A stretch of DNA of 64,000 nucleotides from Micromonospora halotolerans (GTDB taxonomy: Bacteria; Actinomycetota; Actinomycetes; Mycobacteriales; Micromonosporaceae), in contig NZ_CP134876.1 in the NCBI RefSeq assembly GCF_032108445.1, positions 2,046,001 through 2,110,000 of the forward strand, read 5' to 3'. Under the pieces are notes generated by a model. That model saw nothing but the letters and a program-made list of their open reading frames with translations. It was not told the DNA's origin and made no database searches. Shown here one piece after another: positions 1 to 8,212 of this stretch (the stretch's first letter is position 1; each line of letters opens with the position of its first letter). Both the position numbers and the translations under genes were made by a program.

Positions 1-1859
1 AGCAGTACTACGAGGCCCAGTCGTCCGGCCGCTACACCGTCGACGGCATGGTCACCGACTGGGTGAAGGTCAAGTACAACGCCGCCCGCTACGGCCGCTC
101 GGACGACCCGATCGCCGACGACTCGGACGACCCGGCCAACGACCCGGCCGTCTGCGACAGCAACGTCTGCCAGAACACCTGGGACCTGGTCCGCGACGCC
201 GCCAACCAGTGGGTCGCCGACCAGAAGGCCAAGGGCCGCACGGACGCCCAGATCAAGGCCGACATGCAGTCGTTCGACCAGTGGGACCGGTTCGACTACG
301 ACGGCGACGGCAACTTCAACGAGCCGGACGGCTACATCGACCACTTCCAGATCGTCCACTCCGGCGGCGACCAGGCCGACGGTGACCCGCACCAGGGTGA
401 GGACGCCATCTGGAGCCACCGCTGGTCGGCGTACAACACCTCCCGCGTGGGTCCGCCGAACCTTCCGATCGGCGGCACCCAGATCGGCAACACCGGCGTC
501 TGGATCCGCGACTACACGATCCAGCCGGAGAACGGTGGCCGCAGCGTCTTCTACCACGAGTACGGCCACGACCTCGGCCTGCCGGACGACTACAACAACA
601 TCAACGGCGGCGACAACAACAACGAGCACTGGACCCTGATGGCCCAGAGCCGGCTCGGCGGCAAGAACGACCAGGGTATCGGCGAGCGCGGTGGCGACCT
701 CGGCGCCTGGAACAAGCTCCAGCTCGGCTGGCTCGACTACGAGGTGATCAAGGCCGGGCAGAAGCGCGACCTGGACCTGGGCCCGGAGGAGTACAACTCC
801 AAGAAGGCGCAGGCCGCGGTCGTGGTGCTGCCACAGCGGGAGTACACGTTCCAGTACGGCGCTCCGTTCGAGGGCACCAAGCAGTACTTCTCCGGTAACG
901 ACGACGACCTGGACAACACCATGACCAGGACGATCGACCTCACCGGGAAGACCTCGGCGGCGCTGTCCATGAAGGGGCGCTTCAACATCGAGTCCGGCTT
1001 CGACTATCTCTTCTTCGAGGCGTCGCTGGACGGCGGCAAGACCTGGGCGGCGCTGCCCGGCACGGTCGACGGCAAGCCGATCCCGCCGGTGTCCCAGACC
1101 GACCCGACGCCGGGTCTGACCGGCAGCAGCGCGGGCAAGTGGGCGGACATCAACATCCCGCTGAACGCGGCGGCCGGCAAGGTTGTCCAGTTCCGGTTCC
1201 ACTACATCACCGACGGTGGCCTCTCTGCGGGCGGCTTCTTCGGTGACGCGATCACGGTGACCGCCGACGGCCAGACGCTGTTCAGCGACGGCGCCGAGAA
1301 CGGTGCCGGCGACTGGGCGCTCGCCGGCTGGAGCATCACCGGTGAGAGCTACACCCGGCTCTTCGACAACTACTACATCGCGGGCAACCGGTCGTACGTC
1401 TCGTACGACAAGTACCTGAAGACCGGCCCGTACTACTTCGGCTACGCGAACACCCGCCCGGACTGGGTGGACCACTACGCGTACCAGGAGGGTCTGCTGA
1501 TCTCGTACTGGAACCTCCGGTACGCGGACAACGACACCTTCGAGCACCCGGGTGAGGGTCGTAACCTCTACATCGACGCCCACCCGCGGCCGATCTACAA
1601 CCTGACCGGCGCCCCGTGGCGGGCCCGCGTCCAGGTTTACGACGCGCCGTTCAGCCTCAAGAAGGCCGACTCGTTCACGCTGCACATCAACAGCCAGCCG
1701 CAGTACATCCGTGGCCAGGCCGCGCAGCCGCTGTTCGACGACACCAAGCAGTACTGGTACCCGGAGCTGCCGAACCACGGCGTCAAGCTCCCGGCCACCG
1801 GCGTCAAGATCAAGGTTCTCACGCAGAACGGCACCTCGATGAAGGTCCGCTTCTCCTGA
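1..1859 (+). CDS. Secreted M6 metalloprotease (immune inhibitor A type), 3' part
   Basis: This is the C-terminal part of a secreted zinc metalloprotease. The reading frame is open from base 3 and reads straight through the first internal ATG at base 48 with family-like sequence, so the gene starts upstream of the window. The zinc site HEYGHDLGLPDDYN lies near residue 170 counted from that ATG: it has the HExxH core plus the downstream Gly-Leu-Pro-Asp-Asp typical of peptidase M6. An Asp-rich DYDGDGNFNEPDGY stretch near residue 85 looks like a calcium site. The last 300 or so residues resemble the jelly-roll/MAM-like modules that follow M6 domains. By family it should digest extracellular protein for nutrition or defence. 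The signal peptide and propeptide are not visible. A strong hairpin follows the stop codon. Confidence 0.9.
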   Translation, partial: QYYEAQSSGRYTVDGMVTDWVKVKYNAARYGRSDDPIADDSDDPANDPAVCDSNVCQNTWDLVRDAANQWVADQKAKGRTDAQIKADMQSFDQWDRFDYDGDGNFNEPDGYIDHFQIVHSGGDQADGDPHQGEDAIWSHRWSAYNTSRVGPPNLPIGGTQIGNTGVWIRDYTIQPENGGRSVFYHEYGHDLGLPDDYNNINGGDNNNEHWTLMAQSRLGGKNDQGIGERGGDLGAWNKLQLGWLDYEVIKAGQKRDLDLGPEEYNSKKAQAAVVVLPQREYTFQYGAPFEGTKQYFSGNDDDLDNTMTRTIDLTGKTSAALSMKGRFNIESGFDYLFFEASLDGGKTWAALPGTVDGKPIPPVSQTDPTPGLTGSSAGKWADINIPLNAAAGKVVQFRFHYITDGGLSAGGFFGDAITVTADGQTLFSDGAENGAGDWALAGWSITGESYTRLFDNYYIAGNRSYVSYDKYLKTGPYYFGYANTRPDWVDHYAYQEGLLISYWNLRYADNDTFEHPGEGRNLYIDAHPRPIYNLTGAPWRARVQVYDAPFSLKKADSFTLHINSQPQYIRGQAAQPLFDDTKQYWYPELPNHGVKLPATGVKIKVLTQNGTSMKVRFS

Positions 1860-1882
1860 GCCGCTGATCACCGCTACACCCC

Positions 1883-1917
1883 GCGATGCCCGGGCAGGTC
1901 ACCTGCCCGGGCATCGC
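1883..1917 (+). terminator. Rho-independent-type hairpin after the M6 protease gene
   Basis: Two perfect 17-base arms (GCGATGCCCGGGCAGGT and its complement) are separated by one base, 24 bases after the stop codon. There is no U tract, as is usual for high-GC actinobacterial terminators. Confidence 0.8.
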
Positions 1918-2014
1918 CCTCTCCGGCGCCGGGCCGCCCACGGCCGGTCCGGCGATGTCCCGGAGAATCCCCTGATCCTCCGCACCTGCGGGGCCGCTTG
2001 CGCGATGCCGGCCC

Positions 2015-2020
2015 TAGGCT
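2015..2020 (+). promoter_or_regulatory. -10 box TAGGCT, leaderless start of the hydrolase-fold gene
   Basis: TAGGCT lies 7 bases before the ATG at 2028 and there is no Shine-Dalgarno sequence between them. This places the transcription start at or next to the start codon. Confidence 0.6.
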
Positions 2021-2027
2021 GTGCCCC

Positions 2028-2960
2028 ATGACCGACCAGCGTGGCGGACCCGCCGACGAGTCCTGCGTGCTCCCCGAGGGGCCGTGGACCCACCGGTTCG
2101 TCGGTGCCAACGGCAGCCGGTTCCACGTCGTCGAGGCCGGCACCGGCCCCATGGTGCTCTTCCTGCACGGCTTCCCCGAATACTGGTACGCCTGGCGCGA
2201 GATGCTGCCGGCCGTCGCCGACGCCGGCTTCCGCGCGGTCGCGGTCGACCTGCGCGGCTACGGCGCAAGCGACAAGCCGCCCCGGGGGTACGACGGCTAC
2301 ACCCTCGCCGCCGACGTGGCCGGGCTGATCCGCGCCCTCGGTGAACGGTCGGCCACTCTGGTCGGCAGCGGCGCCGGCGGCCTCGTCGCCTGGACCGCCG
2401 CCTCCTTCCACCCCACCCTGGTCCGGCGGCTCGTGGTGCTCGCCGCACCGCACCCGCTCCGGCTGCGGGCCGCCCTCTTCGCCGACCCGCGCGGCCAGTT
2501 CGCCGCGTCCACCCCCACGCTGAAGTTCCAGCTCCCCCGCTACGAGCACGTGCTGACCCGCGACGACGCCGCCGAGGTGGAGGCGATGCTGCGCCGCTGG
2601 GGCGGGCCGCGCTGGGTGAACGGGCCCGACTTCGACGCGTACGCCCGGTGCTGCCGAGTGGCCATGCAGATCCCGCAGGCGGCGTTCTGCGCCATGGAGG
2701 GCTACCGCTGGGCGTTCCGGTCGGTGCTGCGCCTGCACGGCTACCGGTTCGTCCGGCTCATGCAGAAACCGCTGGTCACCCCGACCCTGCAGCTGCACGG
2801 CGCGCTCGACCGGGCCTCGCTGCCCCGCACCGCCCAGGGCTCCGGCCGCTACGTCACCGCACCCTACGAGTGGCGGCTCCTCGACGGCGTCGGCCACTTC
2901 CCCCATGTGGAGGCCCGGGACCTGGTGCTCGGCGAGATCCTGCGCTGGACGAAATCCTGA
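2028..2960 (+). CDS. Alpha/beta-hydrolase-fold protein lacking the canonical nucleophile
   Basis: A 310-residue cytoplasmic protein of the epoxide hydrolase/haloalkane dehalogenase branch of the alpha/beta hydrolases. Visible landmarks are the oxyanion-hole motif HGFPEYW (residues 48-54), the DLRGYGASDKP strand-turn (about 74-84), a cap region, a candidate acid in ALDRASLP and the terminal histidine in GVGHFPH. The nucleophile elbow reads LVGSGAGG (111-118). In relatives this position is G-H-D-W-G-G or G-x-S-x-G, so Gly115 occupies the nucleophile site and only the shifted Ser114 could replace it. ATG 2028 was chosen over an in-frame TTG at 1998 because of the leaderless -10 box. The gene converges on its neighbour with one base between the stop codons. 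The substrate is unknown and it may be a non-catalytic member. Confidence 0.8.
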   Translation: MTDQRGGPADESCVLPEGPWTHRFVGANGSRFHVVEAGTGPMVLFLHGFPEYWYAWREMLPAVADAGFRAVAVDLRGYGASDKPPRGYDGYTLAADVAGLIRALGERSATLVGSGAGGLVAWTAASFHPTLVRRLVVLAAPHPLRLRAALFADPRGQFAASTPTLKFQLPRYEHVLTRDDAAEVEAMLRRWGGPRWVNGPDFDAYARCCRVAMQIPQAAFCAMEGYRWAFRSVLRLHGYRFVRLMQKPLVTPTLQLHGALDRASLPRTAQGSGRYVTAPYEWRLLDGVGHFPHVEARDLVLGEILRWTKS

Positions 2961-2961
2961 C

Positions 2962-3327
2962 TCAGACCCGCTGCTCGCGCAGGTCGGTCACCTCGCCCGC
3001 GGGCGCCCAGCCCTGGTAGACACCGAAGTCGAAGGCCTCCAGCCCCATCTTCTGGGCCATTGGCCAGCGACCGCCCGTGTACTCCACCCGCAGCCACCCG
3101 TCGTGCTCGGCGAGCACGATGAACGGCTGCCCCTGCCAGGTGCAGGTGGTCCGCACGTACGCCAGGTCCTCGACCTCGGCCGCCGGCACCACCCGGACGT
3201 GCCGGCCGGGGCGTACCTCGGTGAAGCCCTCGCCCGGTTCCGGCTGGTACAGGCGGACGTCGCCGCCGTCCGGGCTGGCCTGGTACTCCCGGCCCCGCCA
3301 GCGGGCCACGTAGCCGTCGCGGGTCAC
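2962..3327 (-). CDS. Small hypothetical protein coupled to the SseB-domain gene (candidate immunity protein)
   Basis: A 121-residue soluble acidic protein without signal peptide or membrane segment. It is rich in Trp, Tyr and Glu and looks like a small beta-rich fold (YVARWRGREYQASPDGG at the N-terminus, HDGWLRVEYTGG in the middle, FDFGVYQGWAPAGEV near the end). Its GTG start overlaps the stop of the 3144-base gene upstream in the sequence GTGA, so the two are translationally coupled. A small acidic partner overlapping the 3' end of a long modular gene is the usual layout of a polymorphic toxin and its immunity protein. That role is an inference; I do not recognise a named immunity family. 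Confidence 0.6.
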   Translation of the reverse strand: MTRDGYVARWRGREYQASPDGGDVRLYQPEPGEGFTEVRPGRHVRVVPAAEVEDLAYVRTTCTWQGQPFIVLAEHDGWLRVEYTGGRWPMAQKMGLEAFDFGVYQGWAPAGEVTDLREQRV

Positions 3328-6300
3328 GCGTCACCCGCCCGGCGCCACAGCAGCTCGTCGGTGTCCAGGACCGCGACCACCCGCTCGCTGCCGTCCGCGC
3401 CGATCCGCCACAGCTCGGCGCCGTGCGGGAGCCGCGCGCTGTCCACCTTGAACTCGGCGACCACGTCGCTGCTCTCCCCCGGCGCGAAGCCGTTGCCGCG
3501 GAACGGCGGCCGCTCGATGACCCAGCCCTCCATGGCCCGCATCGCGGCCTCGTTCTGCCCGCCGTACGGGATGCGGTAGAGGCTCGGCCGGTAGGCCGGC
3601 CAGCGGAGCACGTAGATCTCCTCGGCGTCCCGGGAGAACGGCGAGCCGGGGTGGCCGAGGCCCAGCGCGTCGTACAGCTCGGCCGGGGTGCCGAGGTGGG
3701 CCAGCTCGCTGGCCCGGTGCACGAAGCCCGAGACCCGGTCGTAGCCCCGCTCCAGGTAGTAGGCCAGCTGGCTCGGTGCGATCGCCTTCTGCATGGCCAC
3801 CGGCCGGGTCGGGTCCACCGGCGGCGGGGCCGGCCGGGGTTCGGTGGCCGGCGCCGGTGCGGTGGCGGGCGGCTCCGGCTCGGTCTCGGGGTCGTCGCCC
3901 AACCCCACCTCGGCGGCCCAGTTGGCGAGCGCGAGAACCTGCTCCCCCGGGTACGTCGCCCCGACCGGCGTGCCCGGGTTCACGGCGAACGACCAGCTCA
4001 CGTCCGGCCAGCGGCGGATGAGCTGGACGAACTTCACCCGTACCGTCTCGACCGGACCGCCGGCCCGATCCGCCAGGCGCTCGGCGGAGGTGTGCACGAC
4101 CACGTAGGTCCCGCCGTCGATCTGCTCCGTACGCCAGACGAAGCCGGCGTCCCCCGGGCGGCTGCCCGCCGCCGATTCGGGTGCGACCGGCAGCAGCACC
4201 CGGGCCAGCAGCAGCGTGGTGAGGAAGCCGTCGGTGCTGCCGCTGCCGGCCGCGGTCAGCAGTTCCTCCTCCACCTGGTTCGCCGGCACGAAGTCGACCT
4301 CCGCGGTGCTGCCCGTGACGCCCGCCGGGGACGGGGTGCCGGTGGCCGCCCTCTCCGTCGACACGGGCTCGGCGGCAGCCGCCGGCGCGAACACCGACGC
4401 GGTCGGCTCCCCCGCCGCGGCCGGCGCGAACACCGAGGTCGTCGCGTCGTCGGCGGTGGTCGGCGCGAACGCCGGCGGCGCCGGCTCGTCGGTGGCGGCC
4501 GGCGCGGTCGGCTCGAACAGCGAGGCGGCCGGCTCGGCCGGCGGGAGCACCGACGTGGTCGGCTCGGCCGGGGGTGAGGTCGGCGCGAACAGCGCGGTGG
4601 TCGGCTCGGGCGCCGGCGAGGTCGGCGCGAACAGCGTGGTGGTCGGCTCGGGCGCCGGCGAGGTCGGCGCGAACAGCGACGTGGCCGCCTCGTCCGCCGG
4701 CGCGACCCGGTCCGGCGAGGACACCGCCGGAGCGATCGGCGGCTCCCCCAGCGGCACGGTCCGCTCGTCCGGCGGCGCGCCGGCATCGTCGCCCGGGCCG
4801 GCAGGTGTGAACAGTGACGGGCGCGGGTCGTCCGCCGGTCCCGGCCCGGCCGGGCCGAACATCGGCACGGTCGGCTCGCCCGACGCTCCGAAGGGCCGCT
4901 CCCCCAGATCGGAGGGCGCGGTGGCGACACGGCCGGGGGCGGGCGAGGCGGGCGGATCGACCGTCAGCGGCAGGGTGGGGTCCGTGGGCCCGGCCCAGGG
5001 CGCCGTCCGGTCACCGTCGGCCCCGGAGGCGGCCGGCGCCGCAGCCGCCGCCATCGCGGACGCGGCCGCGGGCACCGTCGGCACCTGGTAGGGCTCGGGC
5101 GGCGCGCCGACGGTGGGGGGCGGGGACGGCTCGGTCAGGTCGCGGGACTCGATGACGGTGCCCTCGATGACGATCGGGGTGAAGCCCCGACGCGGCGCGG
5201 GCGGGCTGGACACCGGCTCGGCGATGGACGGCGGAAGCTCCTCGGCCTCCGCGAGGTCGCCCGGGCCGGGGATCGGTGGGGTCCGCTCGTCCGGGCCCGG
5301 TCCGTCGCCGGCGCCCGCGTGCCGGCGGGGCAGCTCCTGGGTGGTCTCGGCGGGCGGGGCGGCGGGGCGGAACGGCCGTACCGGTTCCGCCGGGCGGTGG
5401 GCCGGCGCCGGTTCGGCGGAGTCCACCCGGAACGCCTGCGCCGGCTCCCCCGGCACCGGCTCGTTCAACGGCCGCCGGCGCGGGAACGGCTGGCCGCCGC
5501 CGGCGAACCGGGAGGGCGGCACGGCCCGGTCCCCGTCGCGGCGCGGTGTGTCGAGCGGCGAGGGCCGCCGGGGCGAGCGGCCCGGGGTGGGCTCGAAGAA
5601 GGACCGGGCGGGCGGCGGCGCGGGCTCGGCCGGCCGACCGTTGGCCGTCCCGAAGCGGCCGGTGTCGGCGAACGGGTCCGACTCGTCGGGGCGCCGGCGC
5701 AGATCGGTGAGCCAGCCGGCGAGGTTGTCCAGGCCCGGATCGGCGCCGGCCGGACCCGCGGGCCGCGCGTCGTCGGGCGTACGGCGGCCGAGCGGCCGGG
5801 CCGACCGGCCGTTCGCCGGCTCGGGGCGGAGGGACGGCGGCGGGGTGGCCGGCTCGGGGACGGCGGGGCGAGTGCTCGGGGCGGGAACGGTGGGGATCGG
5901 GACGGTCGACGGCTCGGGGACGGCCGGGCCGCGTCCGGTGCGGACCGGCTCGGGCGGGATCCGCCCGCCGGGCACCGGCGGCGGCACGTCCCGGCCGGGC
6001 GCGGACGGGCCACCCCGGGCGGCCCGGGTGGCGTTCTCCACCCGCTCCAAGCGGGCCCGGGCGCCCATGGTCCGCCCCGGCAGCCGGACGTCACCCCGGG
6101 CGAGTTGCGCCACGAACCAGGCCGGCAGGTAGCCCTCGATCGGCAGCCCGGGATTGACCGCGAGCCACCACTCGTGGTTGGGCCAGTCGGCGGCCAGGTC
6201 GGCGTAGGGGAGACGGCGGGTGGCACCGGCGTTCTCGCCCAGGCAGGCGCGCAGCGCGGCGGCCGACGTGAAGGCCAGCACGTGCGTGCGGCCCCCCGTG

Positions 6301-6467
6301 GTCCAGGTGCCCCAGCCCGCCGGGCCCTGCCCGGGGAGCGCCTCCGCAGCGACCGGCAGGAGCAGCTCCAAGCGGGTCAGAATGCGGAAGTAGAGCTGCT
6401 GGTCCTGCGCGCGCAGCGCATCGCGCATCGCCACCTCGGCCTCGGTGGCCGGTTCCCATCCGGTCAC
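3324..6467 (-). CDS. Large two-SseB-domain protein with variable Pro/Ala linker and C-terminal domain (toxin-like architecture)
   Basis: About 1047 residues. Residues about 10-130 form an SseB-like domain (NHEWWLAVNPGLPIEGYLPAW). Residues about 130-730 are a Pro/Ala/Thr-rich low-complexity linker with 14-residue repeats around LFAPTSPAPEPTT. A second SseB-like domain covers about 732-853 (DVSWSFAVNPGTPVGATYP). After a short linker, a distinct domain of about 155 residues (891-1047) ends the protein, with YYLERGYDRVSGFVHRA, IYVLRWPAYRPSLYRIPYGG and RPPFRGNGFAPGE as its most structured stretches. GTG at 6467 was preferred to GTG at 6473 because AGGAG then lies 8 rather than 2 bases upstream. 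It diverges from the mycosin gene. SseB-like domains are common in actinobacterial proteins of unknown role. Toxin function for the C-terminal domain is inferred only from the architecture and the coupled small gene. Confidence 0.7.
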   Translation of the reverse strand: MTGWEPATEAEVAMRDALRAQDQQLYFRILTRLELLLPVAAEALPGQGPAGWGTWTTGGRTHVLAFTSAAALRACLGENAGATRRLPYADLAADWPNHEWWLAVNPGLPIEGYLPAWFVAQLARGDVRLPGRTMGARARLERVENATRAARGGPSAPGRDVPPPVPGGRIPPEPVRTGRGPAVPEPSTVPIPTVPAPSTRPAVPEPATPPPSLRPEPANGRSARPLGRRTPDDARPAGPAGADPGLDNLAGWLTDLRRRPDESDPFADTGRFGTANGRPAEPAPPPARSFFEPTPGRSPRRPSPLDTPRRDGDRAVPPSRFAGGGQPFPRRRPLNEPVPGEPAQAFRVDSAEPAPAHRPAEPVRPFRPAAPPAETTQELPRRHAGAGDGPGPDERTPPIPGPGDLAEAEELPPSIAEPVSSPPAPRRGFTPIVIEGTVIESRDLTEPSPPPTVGAPPEPYQVPTVPAAASAMAAAAAPAASGADGDRTAPWAGPTDPTLPLTVDPPASPAPGRVATAPSDLGERPFGASGEPTVPMFGPAGPGPADDPRPSLFTPAGPGDDAGAPPDERTVPLGEPPIAPAVSSPDRVAPADEAATSLFAPTSPAPEPTTTLFAPTSPAPEPTTALFAPTSPPAEPTTSVLPPAEPAASLFEPTAPAATDEPAPPAFAPTTADDATTSVFAPAAAGEPTASVFAPAAAAEPVSTERAATGTPSPAGVTGSTAEVDFVPANQVEEELLTAAGSGSTDGFLTTLLLARVLLPVAPESAAGSRPGDAGFVWRTEQIDGGTYVVVHTSAERLADRAGGPVETVRVKFVQLIRRWPDVSWSFAVNPGTPVGATYPGEQVLALANWAAEVGLGDDPETEPEPPATAPAPATEPRPAPPPVDPTRPVAMQKAIAPSQLAYYLERGYDRVSGFVHRASELAHLGTPAELYDALGLGHPGSPFSRDAEEIYVLRWPAYRPSLYRIPYGGQNEAAMRAMEGWVIERPPFRGNGFAPGESSDVVAEFKVDSARLPHGAELWRIGADGSERVVAVLDTDELLWRRAGDA
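4579..4704 (-). repeat. 42-bp tandem repeat inside the SseB-domain gene
   Basis: Three head-to-tail units start at 4579, 4621 and 4663. The first two differ at one or two bases and the third is diverged. Each encodes a 14-residue Pro/Thr-rich linker unit, and weaker copies flank them. Such arrays commonly change copy number by slippage or recombination. Confidence 0.85.
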
Positions 6468-6509
6468 GGCCACCTCTCCTTCCGTGAACAGGCCACAGGC
6501 ATCGCCTAC

Positions 6510-6537
6510 AACCTACAAGGTGGTAACAAGATCACAA
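6510..6537 (-). promoter_or_regulatory. Promoter of the SseB-domain gene
   Basis: On the minus strand TTGTGA (6532-6537) and TAGGTT (6510-6515) are separated by 16 bases, a good sigma70-type promoter. It would give a leader of about 35 bases ending in an AGGAG ribosome site. Confidence 0.5.
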
Positions 6538-6579
6538 ATGCCTGGTTGGCGGCGGTCGGCCGGGGCACCGGCGAGGCGC

Positions 6580-6585
6580 TAACAT
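6580..6585 (+). promoter_or_regulatory. Candidate -10 box TAACAT for the mycosin gene
   Basis: TAACAT lies 35 bases before the ATG at 6621. A GGAG ribosome site follows at 6610-6613. No convincing -35 was seen. Confidence 0.35.
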
Positions 6586-6620
6586 CCCGTTCCGGAGTCG
6601 ACACGATACGGAGGCCGTCG

Positions 6621-7826
6621 ATGTCCCGGCCCACCGCGCGCCCGGCCCTGGCCGTCCTGGCGGCCCTGCTCGTCGCCGGGTTGCCGGCCGCCCCCGCCTC
6701 GGCCCGCGCGCCCTCGGCCTGCGCCGCACCGCCCGCGCCGGCCCGTCCCGTCGCGGAGCAGCCGTGGCCGCAGCAACGGTACGCTCCGGACCGGCTCGCC
6801 CCGCTCGCCACCGGCGCCGGGGTGGTGGTCGCGGTGGTCGACTCGGGGGTGGACCGGTCCCACCCGCAGCTTGCCGGCCGGGTCCTCGACGGCGCCGACT
6901 TCCTCGACCCGGGCGGCGACGGCACCCGCGACTGCGCCGGGCACGGCACCGGCGTGGCCAGCCTGATCGCGGCCGCGCCCCGGCCGGGCGTGGCCTTCCG
7001 GGGGCTCGCCCCGGGCGCCCGCATCCTGCCCGTACGCGTCAGCGAACAGCAGGTCGTCGACGGGCGGGAGTCGGGGCGTACGGTCGGGGCCGCCGACTTC
7101 GCCCGGGCCATCCGGTGGGCGGTGGACCACGACGCCGACGTGGTCAACCTCTCCGTCGTGCTGTACGCGGACAACCCCGCCGTCCGCGCGGCCGTCGCCT
7201 ACGCGGTGCGGCGGGACGTGGTGGTGGTGGCCGCCGCCGGCAACCTGCACGACGGCGGTGACCCCCGGCCGTACCCGGCCGCGTACGACGGGGTGCTCGG
7301 GGTGGGTGCGATCGGGGCGGACGGCACCCGCGCCGCGTTCTCCCAGACCGGCCCGTACGTCGACCTGGTCGCCCCGGGCAGCGACGTGCTGATGGCGGCG
7401 CCCCGGCAGGGCCACCACCGGGCGGAGGGGACGAGCTACGCGGCGCCTTTCGTGGCCGCCACGGCGGCGCTGCTCCGGCAGTATCACCCCGAGCTGGGCG
7501 CGGCGGAGATCGCCCGGCGGATCGTGGCCAGCGCCGACCCGGCCCCGGGACGGGAGGACGGCTACGGCGCGGGGGTGCTCAACCCGTACCGCGCGGTGAC
7601 CGAGTCGCCGGTCGTCGCGGCGGCCCGCCCCCGGGCCGGGGCCGCGTTGCCGGTCGACCGGCCGGACCCGGCGGAGCTGGCCCGGGAGGCCCGCCGCACG
7701 TCGGCCCGGCACCGGGCGCTGCTGGTGGCCGCCTCGACCGGTGCCACGGCCCTGGCGGTGGTGCTGTTCGCCGTCGTGCTGCCCCGGGGGGCGCGCCGCC
7801 GCTGGCGCCCGGCCGGCCCGGCCTGA
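6621..7826 (+). CDS. mycP: Type VII secretion-associated mycosin (subtilisin-like serine protease)
   Basis: A 401-residue membrane-anchored S8 protease. It has an N-terminal signal peptide (residues 1-30, Ala-rich core). The catalytic triad is Asp74 (VVDSGVD), His108 (GHGTGVAS) and Ser272 (GTSYAAPF), with the oxyanion Asn207 in AAGN. A single C-terminal membrane helix (about 366-388) is followed by a basic tail. This is the layout of mycosins, which sit on the outer face of the membrane as part of ESX secretion machines. GGAG at 6610-6613 supports ATG 6621; the frame stays open far upstream over the antisense of the SseB gene, but that part is not coding. The neighbouring WXG100 pair and eccE confirm the T7SS setting. 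Confidence 0.9.
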   Translation: MSRPTARPALAVLAALLVAGLPAAPASARAPSACAAPPAPARPVAEQPWPQQRYAPDRLAPLATGAGVVVAVVDSGVDRSHPQLAGRVLDGADFLDPGGDGTRDCAGHGTGVASLIAAAPRPGVAFRGLAPGARILPVRVSEQQVVDGRESGRTVGAADFARAIRWAVDHDADVVNLSVVLYADNPAVRAAVAYAVRRDVVVVAAAGNLHDGGDPRPYPAAYDGVLGVGAIGADGTRAAFSQTGPYVDLVAPGSDVLMAAPRQGHHRAEGTSYAAPFVAATAALLRQYHPELGAAEIARRIVASADPAPGREDGYGAGVLNPYRAVTESPVVAAARPRAGAALPVDRPDPAELAREARRTSARHRALLVAASTGATALAVVLFAVVLPRGARRRWRPAGPA

Positions 7827-7864
7827 CCCGCACCGCCGCTACACGCCTGCCGGCGGAAAGCGAC

Positions 7865-7894
7865 GGGCGGCACGGGCCGAAGCCCGTGCCGCCC
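7865..7894. terminator. Bidirectional hairpin between mycP and the WXG100 pair
   Basis: A perfect 13-bp stem with a CGAA tetraloop lies between two convergent genes and can end transcription from both sides. Confidence 0.8.
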
Positions 7895-7902
7895 CGCGGT
7901 GG

Positions 7903-8196
7903 TCACTGGAACAGGTTGACGTTGCGCTTCTCGGTGTCGAGGTAGTCGGCCGCGGAGTCCTCCACGGCCAGCTTGATGTCGCGCAGCATGGCCTGGAGGT
8001 CCTGCGAGGCGGCCCGCCAGCGGGCCTGCCGCTGCTCGTACGCCTCGCGGGCCTCACCGGACCAGCTCCCGACCAGCGGGGCGGCGTCGCGTTCGAGCTG
8101 CCCGAGCTGGCTTTCGAGGGTGGTCAGCGCCCGCTGGATGTCGGCGCCGGCCTGTTGCAGAGCGGCGAAGTTGACGACCAGCACACCGTGGTCCAT
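7903..8196 (-). CDS. WXG100-family protein (EsxB/EsxA-like), second of the pair
   Basis: A 97-residue helical-hairpin protein with the turn motif W45-S-G and no signal peptide. Its C-terminal part carries a YxxxE signal (Tyr85 to Glu89, in DYLDTEK), the general T7SS export motif. The internal ATG at 8196 was chosen because GGAAGGA precedes it and the upstream extension is low-complexity and not WXG-like. It lies 16 bases after the first WXG100 gene, and the two products probably form a heterodimer exported by an ESX system. Confidence 0.88.
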   Translation of the reverse strand: MDHGVLVVNFAALQQAGADIQRALTTLESQLGQLERDAAPLVGSWSGEAREAYEQRQARWRAASQDLQAMLRDIKLAVEDSAADYLDTEKRNVNLFQ

Positions 8197-8212
8197 CGAT
8201 CGGTCCTTCCCG

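Noticed and set aside
3423..5091. Plus-strand frames antisense to the SseB-domain gene
   Set aside because: They mirror the Pro/Ala repeat region of the real gene and carry no recognisable fold.
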